Below, one piece after another: positions 13,139 through 28,056 of a DNA stretch of 64,000 nucleotides; position 1 is the stretch's first letter; every line of letters begins with the position of its first letter. Made by a program: the position numbers and the translations under genes. The DNA is taken from positions 10,292,507 through 10,356,506 of the forward strand of contig CM067086.1 of assembly GCA_034008185.1 (NCBI GenBank), in the 5' to 3' direction. Source of the stretch: Gorsachius magnificus. Lineage: Eukaryota; Chordata; Aves; Pelecaniformes; Ardeidae. Below the pieces are notes generated by a model, which saw only the letters and a program-made list of their open reading frames with translations, had not been told where the DNA came from and made no database searches.

Positions 13139-16100
13139 CAGCTGTGATTTTATAAATCTGTGGCATTTAAACTCTGTTCTACAGTCAATGCATTTAACTC
13201 CTATCTCCTTTGAGATTCTCTCAGTGGTTGGACAGACACACTCAAACACTTCCACCGCTGTATCTTCTGCTGATCCCATCAGATCTTCATTAATATGCAA
13301 AGGACAGTATTCATTCAGCTGTGTAGGATTTTGTTTTCAATTGCATTTTCATTGCCACTTGTTTCATCTCTTATTCAAAGAGAAGAACGTTTCATGCTTA
13401 CATATAAACACAGTATAACAACTTACAAAAGTCACATAGGACTCCATTAGCATAAAGCAGAAAGGAAGCTATCTGAAGGTCTTTTTAAGAGAAATAGAGC
13501 AACTGATACTGGAGTGAGTAACTCCAGGAGCACCTGCGGGGCAAGAGGATATGGGCAACTTCCCACTGAAACCTCAGGCTTTTCCTCTGACATTGCAGAT
13601 TGCTCTGGAGTTCCTTGGCACAGATAATAACAAAACAAGATCCCCAAAGAAACTACATTTGTTTCTGTAAGGGAGACAGGAATAGTGGTGAGGACAGAGA
13701 CAAGCATCAGTAAGTTCCAGCCACAAAAATCAGTATAAAAAAAACCACGTACAGCATACTGGAAAATTTGATTTCCCAGGCATTCACTTTTAACTGCCTT
13801 GCTGGAAGACAGAATTTTTAGAACAAACCAGCCCACATTTGCAGACAAGATTACTGATGCTTAATCTAGTTTTTAAGTTACCTCCTTGGGACAGTGTAGA
13901 GAGGGCTGGGTTTTAGCCATGTCTGAACAGTCTGCAAATCTCAGTCCCTTTTCAGGTTTCTCATGCTGGGCTTCAAGCATCTTAAATTACTGTCACTCCA
14001 AACAATATATGCCCATTCCTTTTACAGTGCAGCTTATTCCTTATAGCAGAGTTAACCCATTTCATCTTCACACTGACAAGCCATGCAAATGCTGTCTGCA
14101 ATTCCAGCATCAAGGGTTAGGGATCACCAATTAAACCAGCACAATATTGTTGTAAAGGAGATGGAGGGAGAACAGGGGAGCTCAAAGAGCACAGCCCCAC
14201 ACTGCTTTATTTGGGTGGCATAGTGAACTGATCCAGCTGCATGCATTTATACCTGGACTATTCCTTTTCATAGGCTTGATTTTAGATAAAATTTGGGTTA
14301 GAGAGATGCAGTTTCATTAACAAGTGAACTTTTGAAGGGACATTACTGGTGCATATTAGATCTTCAAGGAAGGCACTGTATCACGGTGTTAATTTCCTTC
14401 TCTCCCTCCCCCCCCCCATCTGCCTTCTTACCTGTCCACCACCAGCAGATTCATTTGTTCAGAGATCAAATTTTGATTCCTATATATGCCAGATTTCAGC
14501 ATCTCTAACTACAAGCAAGACACTCCTACACTCTGCAGGTTGCTGGCTTTCTTGGTAATTACTGTTCCATCATTGTCCCTAAGGGGGAAAAAAAATCTGC
14601 CGTTGCCCCATTACCAGCTGTCTTCTGATATTACTGTAACTCCTGTCTCCCTCAAGGTATTCTTGCTACTGTTGACCCTGTATTTTCTGATATAATTTGT
14701 GATCTCTTTCATATCAAAAAGATCACAGACATGTATTTGTACATACAGCTCACTCATCTCTAACCCAGGTCTCTAACTTGTGTTCAGGCTGCCAGAGCCT
14801 GAAGTCTGCTTCTAATCTCCAGACTCCTCTATATGCTGCATTTCTTCCATAAGTCTTTGCTAAAATAATTTTTTTTGAACTTTAACCTTATTGTCACAGC
14901 TTAAAATCTTGAATGCAATGAGCCTTATAAGGCTCAGAGCCTGCGACATCTCCCTGAAGCACAGCAGAACTCAGATTCTCTTTTAATTCCGTTTCTTCCC
15001 TCTCCTCCATTCCTGATTCTCCACCCTTGGAAAAAAACCTTTGCTACCTTTGATCTGAGGTAAGAAATACAATCCATTTCTTTTTCATTTAAAAGTGCTG
15101 TTTCCTTACTTCCAGTTTTCTATTATCCCCACAGCTCATTCTTAGAAGATTGCCACAATGCTGGGGATGGTGGAGTCTGAGACCTGAAAGCGGGCCTGTC
15201 TCAGTAGCACTGCAAGACAGCAAGCATCAGTGTAGGAATCCCAGTCATGCAGGCTATTTTACACAGAGGACTTAATAAAAGCCTAGATTATTTTTTTTTT
15301 TCCCGTTTTCTACTTGTGGAACAGACCAGACACAGGTGCACTCAATATCCTAAATGAAATCTACCCTTAGCTGAGGTCGAACAGTCTCGTCTTTCAACAA
15401 TCTCGTCCCTATACTGAGAATCAACACAGGCTCCGAGTCCATCTTAAACCTTCTGCATGAATGAACTCCAGGAGCATGCAGGCTCTTGGCACAAAGGCAA
15501 GTTTCTTATCATTAGCAAAGCTAGAACATAGCATTAATTATTTCAAGAGATCATTTTTCTTTGGATTATCCTAGTGCGTAAGCTTTAATGATCCTGGCTT
15601 GTGCTAATTATCTCTAGTGGTCTTCTCTAGTCTCCTCCTCTCACATGCCTCACCCGGATACTAGCCATCTATTTTCACAATTGCAAGCAGACTTTCAAAC
15701 TGTGCCTGCAGAGATACAGAGGTGGAAAAAAGGGGAAGGGAACGAAATAAGGTTGTCTTTCACTAAGCATGTTGCACCAGGCGCTTCATCTCACCTTGTC
15801 ATCTCTTCATATTGCAGGCATATTGTAGCATATTGTGCTATACATTTTATACATATATATGAGAGAGTCTCTTCCAAGTGCGATCCAGCAGGAAGTCTGT
15901 TGGCTGGCCAAAAGGCACTGTTTATTTTACTGTTACTTTTACTGATGGACACCAAATGCAGTCTCCATTAACCTTGCATTTAGGTCAATAGATATTATAA
16001 TGCATTAAATGTGTTGTGAAATGCATTATTCAGTACTGCAAGGTGTTGGGAGTATAGCTAAAGAAAGTAAGAAGGGAATGCAGTGGTTTCTCTTCAAGCT

Positions 16101-17824
16101 AGTTTACCCTTATTTTTCTTGAAGAAATTTATTCTTTGTGATTATTTATATTTCCAGCCTCTGAAAATGAAGCATTTCTCACAGTCCTGTGCATGTGATT
16201 TGGTCACCTATGCTGTACAGAATTGTTCTTACATCTTTTTTGACAGAGTTGAACATTTTAAGCAGACTACTACAAGGTCACTTAAGACTGAGTTTTCAAA
16301 TGGGTTTGAAGGGGGTAAAGAGCCAGGTATCAACTGACCTCCAGCAAAAAGCAGTATCATTTTTCTTGTCCCTTTGGAAAGAAAAGTGAGCTGGGCCATA
16401 CTAAGCTGATGGAATCCTTCTGTTTCCAAGCATTTATTGAGCAGCTTTTGCTCTTCTATTCATAACTAACACAGGGCTACCAGATCTTACTGGGCAATAC
16501 AGTACTTTTATTCATGAGTATATGCTAAAATACATTATTTAAAAATCACCCAGATCCTACAGATATGACAGATTGCATGCAGTGGTGTAAAACTGATTAG
16601 AGATAGCAGCCCAATTCATAAATAAGCCAGTATTCAAAACAGCTCAAGTAAGAGATTTACACTAGAAGGTGGTTTCAAGACCAAAGGTAAATATGCTGTA
16701 GGGATGAAGCTAAACAAGTGTTACTAAAAGATGAAAAGAAAAAAAGCTGGTGAAGGTCCTGGATGTGGAACAGTCTGCAGATACCTCCACATGTGGGAGA
16801 AGGAAGCAATTTGCCATTCACACAGAGAGGTTAACAGCGCTTACGTCTACTGACCAATACTGCGTGACATCAAGAAATGGGCTGTCTATATGTTTATGTG
16901 AAATGCCTTGCATGGTGAAACCCTGATCTTGACCACAGATGCTGTTAAGATAATGGCCGATACCTCTGAAAGGATTACCAGCAGGCTCATGATTTCTTCA
17001 CTATAAAGAAACTGTAGCATCCTAAGTTATGCAGCCTTATTTCCTACAAATGCTTTATATAATACTACTTCAAAAGCTAGAAATACTTCCCAACTACAAG
17101 CCCTACTTTCTAAGAGCCAATTAAACTGCTCAAGGAATGCAGAATGCCTAATGCCAGAAAACAGGCAAGTGGCAATCGTGGTAGTCAGAGGATCACACCG
17201 AGTGCTGATGTAGTAAGATTCATACATAAGTCTACCCGATTTCTCAGCTGCAATGCACAATCACTGCATATAAATTCTTCACTCAGTGCAGGCAGTATGC
17301 ATTTAGTCCAGTTCTTTGAGAACTCAGCCTCTTATCTGTATGCAGACTGCTTTTGTTCTGAGCCTTTCTTCATGTTCTCCCTCTCTTCTTAATTAACAGA
17401 AAAAAGTTATGAATATTAAAGAAGAAATTAACAACAGTGTAAATAATTTCTGGGTGTTTGTAGATTCCATATTTAGTTTTTAATTAACCCCCACTGGTTT
17501 CAAAAAGCTGTTTAAGAAAAAGATATCCTTTCAAAATTTCCCTTGTGTTTAAAAAGCGAAAAAGAAATAAGGTAAGACCATAAAATGGCAGTTTGGCATT
17601 GCAGACACCAGCATCATATGAGGATGTTATTCTGCAGTTTTTCTCCTCCACTTAGCTTGGCTTAGGACCTGGTTTCAGCAGAACAATTCACATACTGCCT
17701 CCTTCATTTAACAAGCGAAATGCGGGGGGTCTGGCCAAACACTGTGTAACTATGATAACATGAGTGCACCTTCTACAGAGTTAAAAGCATCCAACTCTTT
17801 GATTCCTAGTGGATAAAACCAGAA

Positions 17825-17925
17825 CATAAGAACTGGCCAACTGCAGAGGTCAGATGAATCTCACATAGTAACCACTGACCGCAGCTAATACCAGATGGTA
17901 TTATTTTGAGGAAGATGCTGGAAGC
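17825..17925 (-). mobile_element. Old CR1-type LINE 3' end
   Basis: Plus strand reads 'gaacataagaactggccaac', 'gaggtcagatgaatctcaca' and 'gctaataccagatggta'. This is the reverse complement of the same old 3' tail seen at 34.98-35.03 kb (gaacataagaatggccatac…gggtcagacc in better-kept copies). Short and diverged; the left edge is sharp, the right edge fades. Confidence 0.55.
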
Positions 17926-20900
17926 CCTGATGTAGCCATTACAAAATCCACCTTTTTATGGGTACAGCCCTTTGTCACCCAAGTCCTATGGCCCTGGGGA
18001 TTTTGTTTTGGTTTGTACAATTCTTCTCACAGCACATCTGTCTGTCCTTGCTAGCCATTTAAACATCCAGTCTTTACAGTTGATCTGACCAACCTAACCT
18101 TCTTCAACTTCTATCAGCAAGCTCAGGCTCTTCTGGATTAAAGGAAAGGGAATTCCTCACCAAGTTTTTAACAGGCTTATTTTTTCCAGTGCTTTGGCAT
18201 TCATGTAACCTGAAAGCACATGCCTTGAAGTGACTGCCACATACACGGGCAAACATCTGTACATCATGCCAATAAGAGCAATTTATGTCTGTCTATTTTA
18301 CACCTCTTGAACAGATACAACGAAGGAGACATCCCCTACCATCGATCTCTGTGCAGCAAGCCCTATTGAGTCAGTGGGAGTTCCGCCTGTGAGACAACTC
18401 AAAGACAGACGCTCCAAGAAATCTAATTTAAAGATGCCTCGGGAAAGCTTTAAATTGCACTTCCCAGTGCATGCAATGGGGTAGATCATCCTCTCCCTTG
18501 TGCATAACACCCACTAGTGTTAATTTGAGTTATCCATGTTCACTGGGAGGAGAACACGGCCTGGTGCTGCTGAAGGTATTCCTCGGTTTCTCACCAACAC
18601 CACTTGTTCCTTCTGCTTCCTCACACAGCCGTTGTGCTCACATGTACTAGAGAAATATTCCAACGTTCCGCACTCTGCCTGAAAGCTGCACAACAGGCAG
18701 AAATTTCTATATGGCAACCAAAAAGGTACCTTCAGACTGACTGACTGATAGTGGTGGGTCTTGTTGCCTCTGCAACAGCTGAGTGACAACATACTCACGT
18801 AAAGAAGGCATATAGAAAAAGATACTACTTTTGAAATACTGGTTTAGGTACAAATTTTTAGTTCTTACTTGGAAAAATTATTTTCAAGGAAAAAAAAAAC
18901 CCCACACAATACTTCTGAGTCTATACAAGCCCTTCATTAGGAGCCATCAAACAACTGCATTCTTTGGCCCACAATTAACACCTTTTATAAAAAGGAGGAA
19001 AATATATTTGTTTTACCCCATCTCTTGCATTTAATGGGTTTGGTTGGGGTTTTTTTAGATTCCTTTTTATTCTAAGAGTGTAGTTAAGTAGCAAAAGTAA
19101 AACACCATATGATTTAATAAGAAAGTGGATTAACTGCACAACTGCCAACACAGAGACACATATCAACAGAAACGACTGCTAAGAAGGAAGGGTGGAAGCT
19201 GTCATTCATGCAGCTGGGATACATACAGATGCTCTGCCTCCATGCCAGGAGAAGCAAAACACTTCAGGTGAGAAATCAGCCAGGAGCTGCAGAGCTAGTG
19301 CCCTACACACATCTAAGCACATTGAAGTGGCTTTTCAAAGAAGGAACTGGGAGCAGGTTAAGAGCCCAGGAGCACATTTGGGGAAGAAATACAATCAAGA
19401 CTAAATCCCTGTAAGGACAGCATCCAATGAGCAATACAAAACACCGTGGCAAGTGTTCCCAGAGAATTGCCACCCACACTGAATCGACCTTGCTGCTTGT
19501 GTGAGGCAACGCTGCAAGCCCATTTCTTCACACCCAAACTGCAGAGGGGCACAGGTTGCCATGGGAATCTACTTCTACCCAATACTTGGGGTGCACCATA
19601 AAGACCCCAGCCACCCACCACAACAAAGGAGATGACAAAGAGCTGGGGCTGGGCCTGGAAGAGACCATCGTCTTATCTCTGTCCTTCGTGATATTTACCA
19701 CCCTGACAGGTGCCCTCTATCAACGTAAGAACATACCTTCTCTCATACTGAAAAGCTTCAGCCCAGCAAAGCGGATTCCTAAATAGAAGCACCACATCCC
19801 CAGTGGGTGCAAATCTTTTCCATTTTCATCGGGATTCACTAACTGACTGTAGCTACAGGCTTGAACCAGGAAAGCAGCTCAAGCTCTTTTGTGCCGGCTC
19901 CAGCAGCTCAAGAAGAGAAAGAAATCAGGAAGGCAGTCACACACACTGATTTGGCCTCATACACAAATCCCATCACCAGCGGCACGACTCTGCTCTGCCT
20001 TGGATCAGGCTGATCCTGTGACAGACCTCGTGTCCGCTCAGGAGTTGGACAGGCAGGTGCTCAGCATAGCAAACATAGCAATGGCCATGTAGCAGATGCA
20101 AGCACAGTAAGTCACCTTCCCACGCAAGCTGGTTTTCATGCTAGCTAGGCCATTAGCAATCTTCAATCCCTACACATTAGAAGTTAATCCTGCCTCAGGC
20201 AGCATTAACTTAGACATTAGCTCTTTAATGTAACATCACTGTGCTGGAAGAGTCATCTGGTACAAATATTTTCCCACATGACTCCACTCACTTCCTCAAT
20301 TGCTACATTCCCTTTTCTTTTGAAGGGATCTTTTAAACGTAGCTTTACCCTGGAAGGCTGGAATTATCATGGTTAGATCCCACAAAGGTGTTTTTATCCT
20401 GCATGTGGTAACTTTGAGCCTGGTTTTATGGTATCCTCCAGCAATGCTCACTTGGTGGTGCACAGGGAATGAGCCATGTGGTATACAGCAAAAGCTGCTA
20501 CTGACTAGACAGCAAAAACTTTGAATATTCTTATGAAAAGCCCTCCATGCAGTTTGCTATTAGCAGTAGGGTCATCGTAAAGGTGCTACGTATTTGCGAA
20601 AACATGCACAGATCAAAGCATCCTGAATTTCAGGACAAGTGATGATTTATTTAAAAATGCATACTAAATGCCTAATTTATAAACTATTTATAACCCAGCA
20701 AGGGAGCAGAAGCTGTACTGTTTTACAGACTCCCCATGCAAAAACTGCAAAACCAATATTTTAAGAACAAGCTGGATTGATTTCCAACTTGTGTAAATCA
20801 AGCTAACTTCACTGGCTCTACTTTGATATGCACAAATTCTTCTATGTTTATGAATAATAAATACTTTTTCCCCCCAGATAATTATAATAAGATTACATAT

Positions 20901-21659
20901 CTTTTGCTGTCCTAAAAAAATAATCTATTTCATAAGGATGCGGTCTTAAAATAGTTAAACCAACAGTCCTATAAATTGCACGTTTAAATAACGCTTACAG
21001 AAATATCACAGGGAAAAAAAAAGAATTTCTAGAAATTAATGCAAGAAAGTCACTAGAACAAGAAACCCAAAATTGTTGTAAATAGGCTTCTGAAACTGTT
21101 TCACAGGAAAGTCACTAATGAAATCCTTGGAGAGACGAGGCAATCTTTAGTTCAACAATTCAACTCCAGGTTCTTTTTTTTATTTTTTTCTTTTCACATT
21201 TTCAGATGTTCCCCAAGGTGCCTGTGCTCCAAAAATACCTTTATGGTAAGACAAGTTCAAGCACAACTTAAAAGAAAATGTATTTTATGTCATTTTGATA
21301 GGGTGAGGTTGTCACCTTATTGTTCAGTGACATCCCTGGCACATCAACTGCTAAAGAACCAAGCAGGTGTTAAGCTGAAACAAAGCTATCTAAGTCAAGG
21401 TGATAAAATCTCTTTTGGATAGAGCACCCTTTCCTTCTTTTTCAGCAAATGTCTCTTAACCTGACCCTCCAGTTACTGGAGACTTGTAAAATCCTTTTTT
21501 CCATGCAAGGTAATCCCCACCTAAACAAGGTACCCATCCAACCCTTATTCCTGTAAAGAACTTGCCTCGCCTCCCCTCCCCCAGGGCTGTTTCATGTGCC
21601 ACTCTCCTTACTCCAAAGCAAATACAACCCAAACTGGAGATACCAAGGGATAACATGGT

Positions 21660-21835
21660 CACTATACCACAGTTTCCTAGGCAAGATCCTTCCCACCGTT
21701 ACGTGTCCGAGTGCTCAATGAGCGTGGATTTAAGTTACTTCATCAGCAAGACTGCCACCACTCCCCTCGGCAGATCATTGCATGTCCTGATCGACCTAAA
21801 GGACACGATTTCCCCTGTGCCTCTGTAATTATTTT
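21660..21835 (-). mobile_element. Possible old CR1 3' region
   Basis: 'cccctcggcagatcattgca' and 'gacctaaaggacacgatttc' recall the minus-strand CR1 segment (ggcaggtcattccatg…acctaaatctcccct). The match is loose and the edges are unknown. An 88-codon plus-strand open frame crossing it is not supported as a gene. Confidence 0.3.
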
Positions 21836-24800
21836 CTTTTTAAACTGCCTCATTATGAGCAGATAGGTTGATATTTCAACAGAGAATAACAGAATTAAGC
21901 ACCTAGCATAACTCTCAACTGTGATCTATGCACTGCTGAAAGGTAACAGTGTACCACAGCAAGGCAAGTACAGTCCATCCATCGTACAAAGTGCTCGTAG
22001 CCTCCATTATCACCAGGATAATCTACTGTGCTTTTAGTTTAAGAGTAATGTCATGTTTTGATGCCTTGCAGTTTGATGGTATTTCCGTTCATTAGTAGTA
22101 ATAAAAGAACCACTTTTTATTCATTAAATTATTCCAAGTGACAGAAAAAAAACCCCTTACTTAAGACAAGCATATGCACAGCTGCATTTTTTCTCATGCA
22201 GTTGGGATCACCTCTCTCAGCACATTAATATTGTATTAGAGGATGTAGATCGCTTTTTCATTCTTAATTGGTACTTAAAAATTTCTCTCTAGTGAAAATA
22301 CTGATTGATTTGGTGTTTAAATGAACTTGTTCATTGCGACGGCAAATATCCTGAATACTAAGTAGTTTAAAATAACTTGTCATAATAAAAGGATAGATTG
22401 ACCATACCTAGAATAAAGTGCTATTAATATCAAAATTCTAACTTCATAGATATTTTTTAGTATCACTGAATAAATAATGGAATGAAGGAAATCTGGAATA
22501 AGCCTGCCATAATAGTGCCCATTTTTGTGCACTGCCAGCTTTGAGGGGTCAAAAATTATGAAACTTTGAGAGAAAATGATCAGACTATTAAGGATAATAA
22601 AATCATAGTCATTATATTTGCATTTTCATTTCTGAGTATTTTCAGATTTCATATTTACAGTATTTTCTCTGTATCCACATGACCCAGTATTTTGCGTTGG
22701 TTTTGGGGTTTTTTTAAGTCTGTGTAAAAAGGGAAGTGAAGGCAATTCTGACCTAATTGCATTATTTAAGATAAAAAGAAAGATAAAAGTTTGGTAAGAG
22801 TTGAGAGTTGGATGCATTTCTATTTTGTTTCCCCCTCAGCTGATAGGATTTGTTCATCAGCCATTGCGAATGTGCATGGTGGCTGCTCCCAGGTGCTACA
22901 GCAGCAGGACTTACATGCCCATGAAAGGTTCTAAACACTAGTGGGTGTGCCGAGCAAGATTTTCTTTCCCTCTTTAGCGTGCCTCAGCAGTCTTCACCTG
23001 TATCAGAGACCACTACCATTGCCATACCAAGTAACCTGCATAAAGCTTAACAGAGGCGGCAACACAGGAAAGCTGCAGAGAAGCTGGACAACCCCACAGT
23101 CAGCGTCAGTTTGGGGTGAAGCGCACTGAGAAACAGCAACATAACCTCAAGGGTAAGCGTGAGGAGGAACATTCAGTAATTACCTGTGGGTGAGCTCCCC
23201 AGGCTGGTGGGGCACCAAGCTGCCCAGGTGAGTGCAGGCACCTCCAGGGCTGCAGCCTTGCCTCTTGCCACTCTTCAGGCTCTTTCTCTCTCCTTCCCAC
23301 AGTCATGCTTAGCCCTGCTGGTCGAGCCCAGCCAAGGAGAAGGCCTACGGATGATGACTCGGGTCCCCCAGGGAGGATGTGAGCCTGCTAACACCTCTTT
23401 TATGGGCTGGGCAAGGAGCCCGGGATGACCAGGGCAGCTCCCAGCACCCCCCACCTGCCAACAGACTGTGGTGAAAGCTGGTTTCAGCTGGCCCCTGCAC
23501 CCACGTGCATTCGTTAGCATTTCACAGCACTGTGCTACCGGGGGTGAAGCTGGGGTAACCTGCCCTCATCTAAATACTATGCATTAGCACAAAAGACAAA
23601 GCTTGTGTTTTAATGTAGGTTGTCTGAAGACCAGAGTGGAAAGGTAAAAAGTAAGTTCATTAATGTACCGCAAGCTTATGATCCTTATTATTTTTGTTCA
23701 ATATAATCTAATCCAATTTACCTATTACATACAGATTTATTAAATAACTCATTTGCCCCATAGAAGAATATATGGTCTTTATTTAACAGCCCTTGAGGGT
23801 TTTTAAATTTTTTGTGGTTTATTCAAAGTCTACTAAAACAGAAACAAATACGTATTACAATCTACGTTTTCATTAATGATTCTGTTTCCTCCATGTAAAA
23901 TGCCCTTAAGAAGTCTCTTTCAGGCAACACTGAGCCTAAAAACCCAGCTTTTTAAATGAGCACCCAAAACCAAAGGATTCTACCTTTGAAAGCATAGGTT
24001 ATATGTCAGTACTTTGTTTTTATCTTCATGTTACAGAAATGAATTTATTCTTAACGTGGCTCAAATGTCATGCTTTGTTTTTTCATTCCCTATTCTGCTC
24101 AGCAGCATTGTTGATTGTTTCATCAGGACTGGTCACAACTCAGGAGAAGAGGGTTTAAGCAAGTCAATTAACATTGCTGTAGAGCAGAGCCCAGGAGAGG
24201 AATGGACATATGGCATGTGATGATGTGCAATTTGCTATTTTTTAATTTCTTAGTAAATAGAGTGAGCTGGAGGACATTCTTGGTCACATTAGGATGAAAG
24301 ACCAACTATAGAGCTTTACTAATCCAGCCTCACTTAAAATTCATAGATGTTTCACATGTCAAGTAACCTAACCTCTTGAAAATATACAGGAATGAGATTT
24401 AAAAAATGGGATTTGTTTGCTACACCAAATATTTGCTTTCATTATACATTCATTAGACTGGGAGAAGTGCTGGAGGGCAGAATTTGGGCTAAGTGTTTAA
24501 TGTTTATTAAAAAAATCCTTTGTTAGACACAAAAATGTCCTAACAGGTCATCAAATTTATACCATTGCACCACTACAGCCTGACCTATGTTTATTTCCTC
24601 ATATGCATCTAATCAATTTTTATAGCTGCTCTAGAGTAGTCAATTAAGAGTTCTATTAATAGTAATGAATCCACAGCTCCAGCAGGCAGGAAATATCAGC
24701 CAAGATTTCCTTGTTGATTTTTTTTTTTCCCCACTGTGAAAAAGAGAAGTGCATTCGCAGAGAAGCGCGCTCACAAACGCAGGCTTTGCACGGCACTGGT

Positions 24801-27800
24801 GCAGGTCAATATCCCACTTTGCAAACCAGGGCGCTGCCCTTCTTGGCCATCCATGGATGGATGTAACAGCTCTCCCATGGCTCCATCCTGCCGTGAGGAG
24901 TCAGAACGAAGCACACAGGCACTTACCAATTCCCCCCAAGTGCTGGGTAGAGAAAACAGGATAAACTCTGGGAGCAGTCAACCTCCATTTGAACACATTT
25001 TTGTTTGTTTCATTTACCAAGAAAACCAGAACACAGGAAGGGAACAAGTGCAGACAAAGCCAAATGCGTGCAGGTTCACCTCAGAGCAGTCTGAGGACCT
25101 TCCACCCTTTAGCAAGCCACAGCAAAAAGGTTTGCACAGCTTCCTTAGCAGGTGCACCCAGCGAATGGAAGCACAGCAAAGAGAGAGCAGGGCCTATGCA
25201 TGGTAGGTGTGCTGCAGGTACATGTAGCTATAAAGCAATGCTGGTGGCAATATGGAATACTTCTTTTCCTGTTTTTCCACGGATATAAGCTCCCCTAATA
25301 TGAATCGCATTAATTCCACACAGTGCCCTTTTAAGTCCATATAGGCACTATTGTGCTTTTTCTTCCAGCAAAGCTTTTTTAACCAGCCAGCCAATCTCAC
25401 TGTTTATATATGCACGCTCTTCCTCACAGTTCTAACAAAGACAGAAAAAAAAAAGGTTTTGACCTTTCTTGTTTTCTTACGCTCCCTTTCTCCTTATGAA
25501 ATTGCCCCCTCTCAGGAGTTAGCAAGGAAGGCAACCCATTGATCAACAAGCCACAAGAGCAACAGCAAGATAGGACATGACAGTGGTTCTGGCAGCTGGA
25601 ATGAAAAATGAATCTGTCTGTCTCTAGCTGGCCAATTCGAAACCAGGTTAACAGTACCTGAAATTCATCACTATCTAATGTCTTTGTGAGATGAGACTGA
25701 TGTCAGTTTAATTTAATAGGCCAGGTTGAAAAATGCGACAGTTCAATAACTGATTCATGAGTGGATTAGACATCACTACCTCAAGGGTGGCAACATCCAC
25801 CAAAGGGTGGGGAACATGGCTGGGACAGCCACAGCATTAGCTCCCTCATTTTAGTCCAACCTCCAAATCTGCCAGAGACCCCAGCCTGTACCCACACCAC
25901 TGCAGAAGTGGGCAGACAGGCCCGTGACTGAACGCACCTTGGAAATAAAAGCACACCCTACATTACCCATCAGGAGTGCAATCAGGGGAAGCTGGTGCTG
26001 TAGATGTCTGTACTGTATACCCTGCTGGGAATAAACCAAGGACTACAAGGTACAGAGCTGTCAACCAGGTGCTTTGTGCAAGCACTGAAATTCACTGAAT
26101 AAATAAAAGGAGAAAAGGGAGATGAGAGTCCTTTTATCTCTTTCAAAGATGTTCTTGCTGCCTTGCCTCATTCCAGATAGGTGCAGTCTTCGTTCCTTAT
26201 CGGATACCTGAAACAGCAGTCACCCTTGTGCTGCTGTTTTCTCTTCCTGCTCTTTCACCCCACAGTCTCCTTTTCTTTAATGGTATGTAGTGATGCACCA
26301 CCTTTTCCAAACATTTCCTAGTTAATGTTAAGAAGCCTCCAAAAACTCCATAATACATTCTTCAGCAGACAGTCACACTTAGATTATTACTTCCCTATCC
26401 TTGTATCTTTATAGATAATTAGCAAGCAACTTACTTATGGGAAAGGAGTAATTGGGTTTTTTAATCACCATCTTTTATTTGCAGACCCTGAATTGGGATA
26501 TAGTAATGTTTGCACAATACTTTTCTGTTTTTCATACAAATTATAAGCATGGGCATGATAAGCCATGCTGCACTTCACAGTATCAACGTGAAAGATAGAT
26601 TCACTTTTAGCACACATTTTAATTAAACCTCAATTCTACACTAAATTCAAATTTTGCCAGAAAACAGTAGTTATTTGGATAAACACTGCATCATTTATAG
26701 TGCTTCTTACTATGTTTAATTGGGACAGAAAAGCAAAGTAACTCCAACAACTAAAACTCCTCCCTGAACATAAGAGAGTAGCCCAAGCTGAGTTGTAGAG
26801 CTCTTAGCAATCCAGGAGCTACCACAGCAAACTTCCACCTTTTGGAAAGCAGGTATTTTAGATGGAAAAGGGGCAGAAGCTTCAGGAATCTTACGGTCCT
26901 AGCTGTTTTTAAAAAGTCCCATCCAAGGCCTCAGTTAAACCAAATAGGGGACAAACCTGGGAAGAGGGTGCTACCTTGAACTCACTTCCACCAAAGCCAT
27001 GCTCTCACGAAAACTCCAGTCGTTCTTCCAAGGAAGTTCTTCCCACCACACTAATGACTCCAGCAATCCTCGCCAGGCAGCAGCTGCTAGCACAGGTTTG
27101 GTCACAAGCAGCTGCCTTGTCCAGAGCATCTTGGAGCTCCCTGTTCAGATGTCAGGGATCCCACCTTAACCTATCATCACTATTGCCATCAAAAGAAGTA
27201 AAATGGCACTTCTAAAATCAATCTTCAGAGGACGTAAACATTTCTGACACTATGAATATGAACCTAATATAGGTGGATGAGAGATAGAGAGAAGAAAGTG
27301 ATCAAACTCAGACACTCCTGAAGCAAATAGGTCCAATGTATTCAAAATAATGTAGGTATAAAAATGATCCATAGCCATGATTAAAAAACCCATTCTCTTT
27401 TTAAATATGCCTGGGCATTATCTCAGTTGCTTCCTCTCTGGAAACAAAACTGGGGTTAGGCTCAAATATGGATTAAGCTTTAATATCCAGATAATGTATA
27501 AACAATAGTCATTCATTAACCCCTTGGACTGTAATGAACCAGAGGCTACCATATATGGATTACTAAACAGAAACTTCCAAATATACAAACGCAGAATCCA
27601 TGCTGGAACCAACACAGAAACCACACAATAGGCATAGCTCCAAAAAAATAACTAATTTGCTTCATAAAGCAGGAGTTAAACAGTGTTGCCCTTTTAATTT
27701 CCACTATAGTGTGTATTACAGACAATTAGGGCATACCTGCATGCCCATAAATGAAGAGCTGCTATAGCTAGACTTGGATTTACTGCCATAATTGAGACAT

Positions 27801-28034
27801 GGGCTTTTAAAGCCATTGCTGGCCACCACAACTGTTACTGCAATTTTACTGACTTCAGTGCTTCTATTACATCAGTGCCTTAGGCTCAAACCAGCTCAGG
27901 TTGCAGCAAGTGCTCTGTAAACCCTTAGAAATGACCATTCCAACTCCCCAGAGCTCACAGCGTTACGGCTAGCTAGACAACACCATGAGGTTTTATGACT
28001 TAAACTTGCTGGCAAATGCCTTGATCCCCCCTCC

Positions 28035-28056
28035 TTTTTTTTTTTTTTTTTTTTTT
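28035..28056. repeat. Poly-T run of 22 nt
   Basis: T22 inside a pyrimidine-rich stretch (C-runs on both sides). Could be the tail of a minus-strand retroposed sequence, but none is recognised to its right. Confidence 0.9.

Larger units (their letters stand above)
8381..17824. other. Intergenic, no gene recognised
   Basis: AT-rich single-copy-looking DNA. The minus 13447-13848 frame (133 codons) shows no domain or splice context. The TAAT-rich piece around 15530-15620 is dense in homeodomain-type core motifs, which is weak evidence of function. Confidence 0.6.

Noticed and set aside
13447..13848. 133-codon minus-strand frame
   Set aside because: No domain, no context; chance frame in intergenic DNA.
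24736..25206. 156-codon plus-strand open frame
   Set aside because: No recognisable domain, begins after a T-run, overlaps other open frames of similar length; no promoter or splice context seen.
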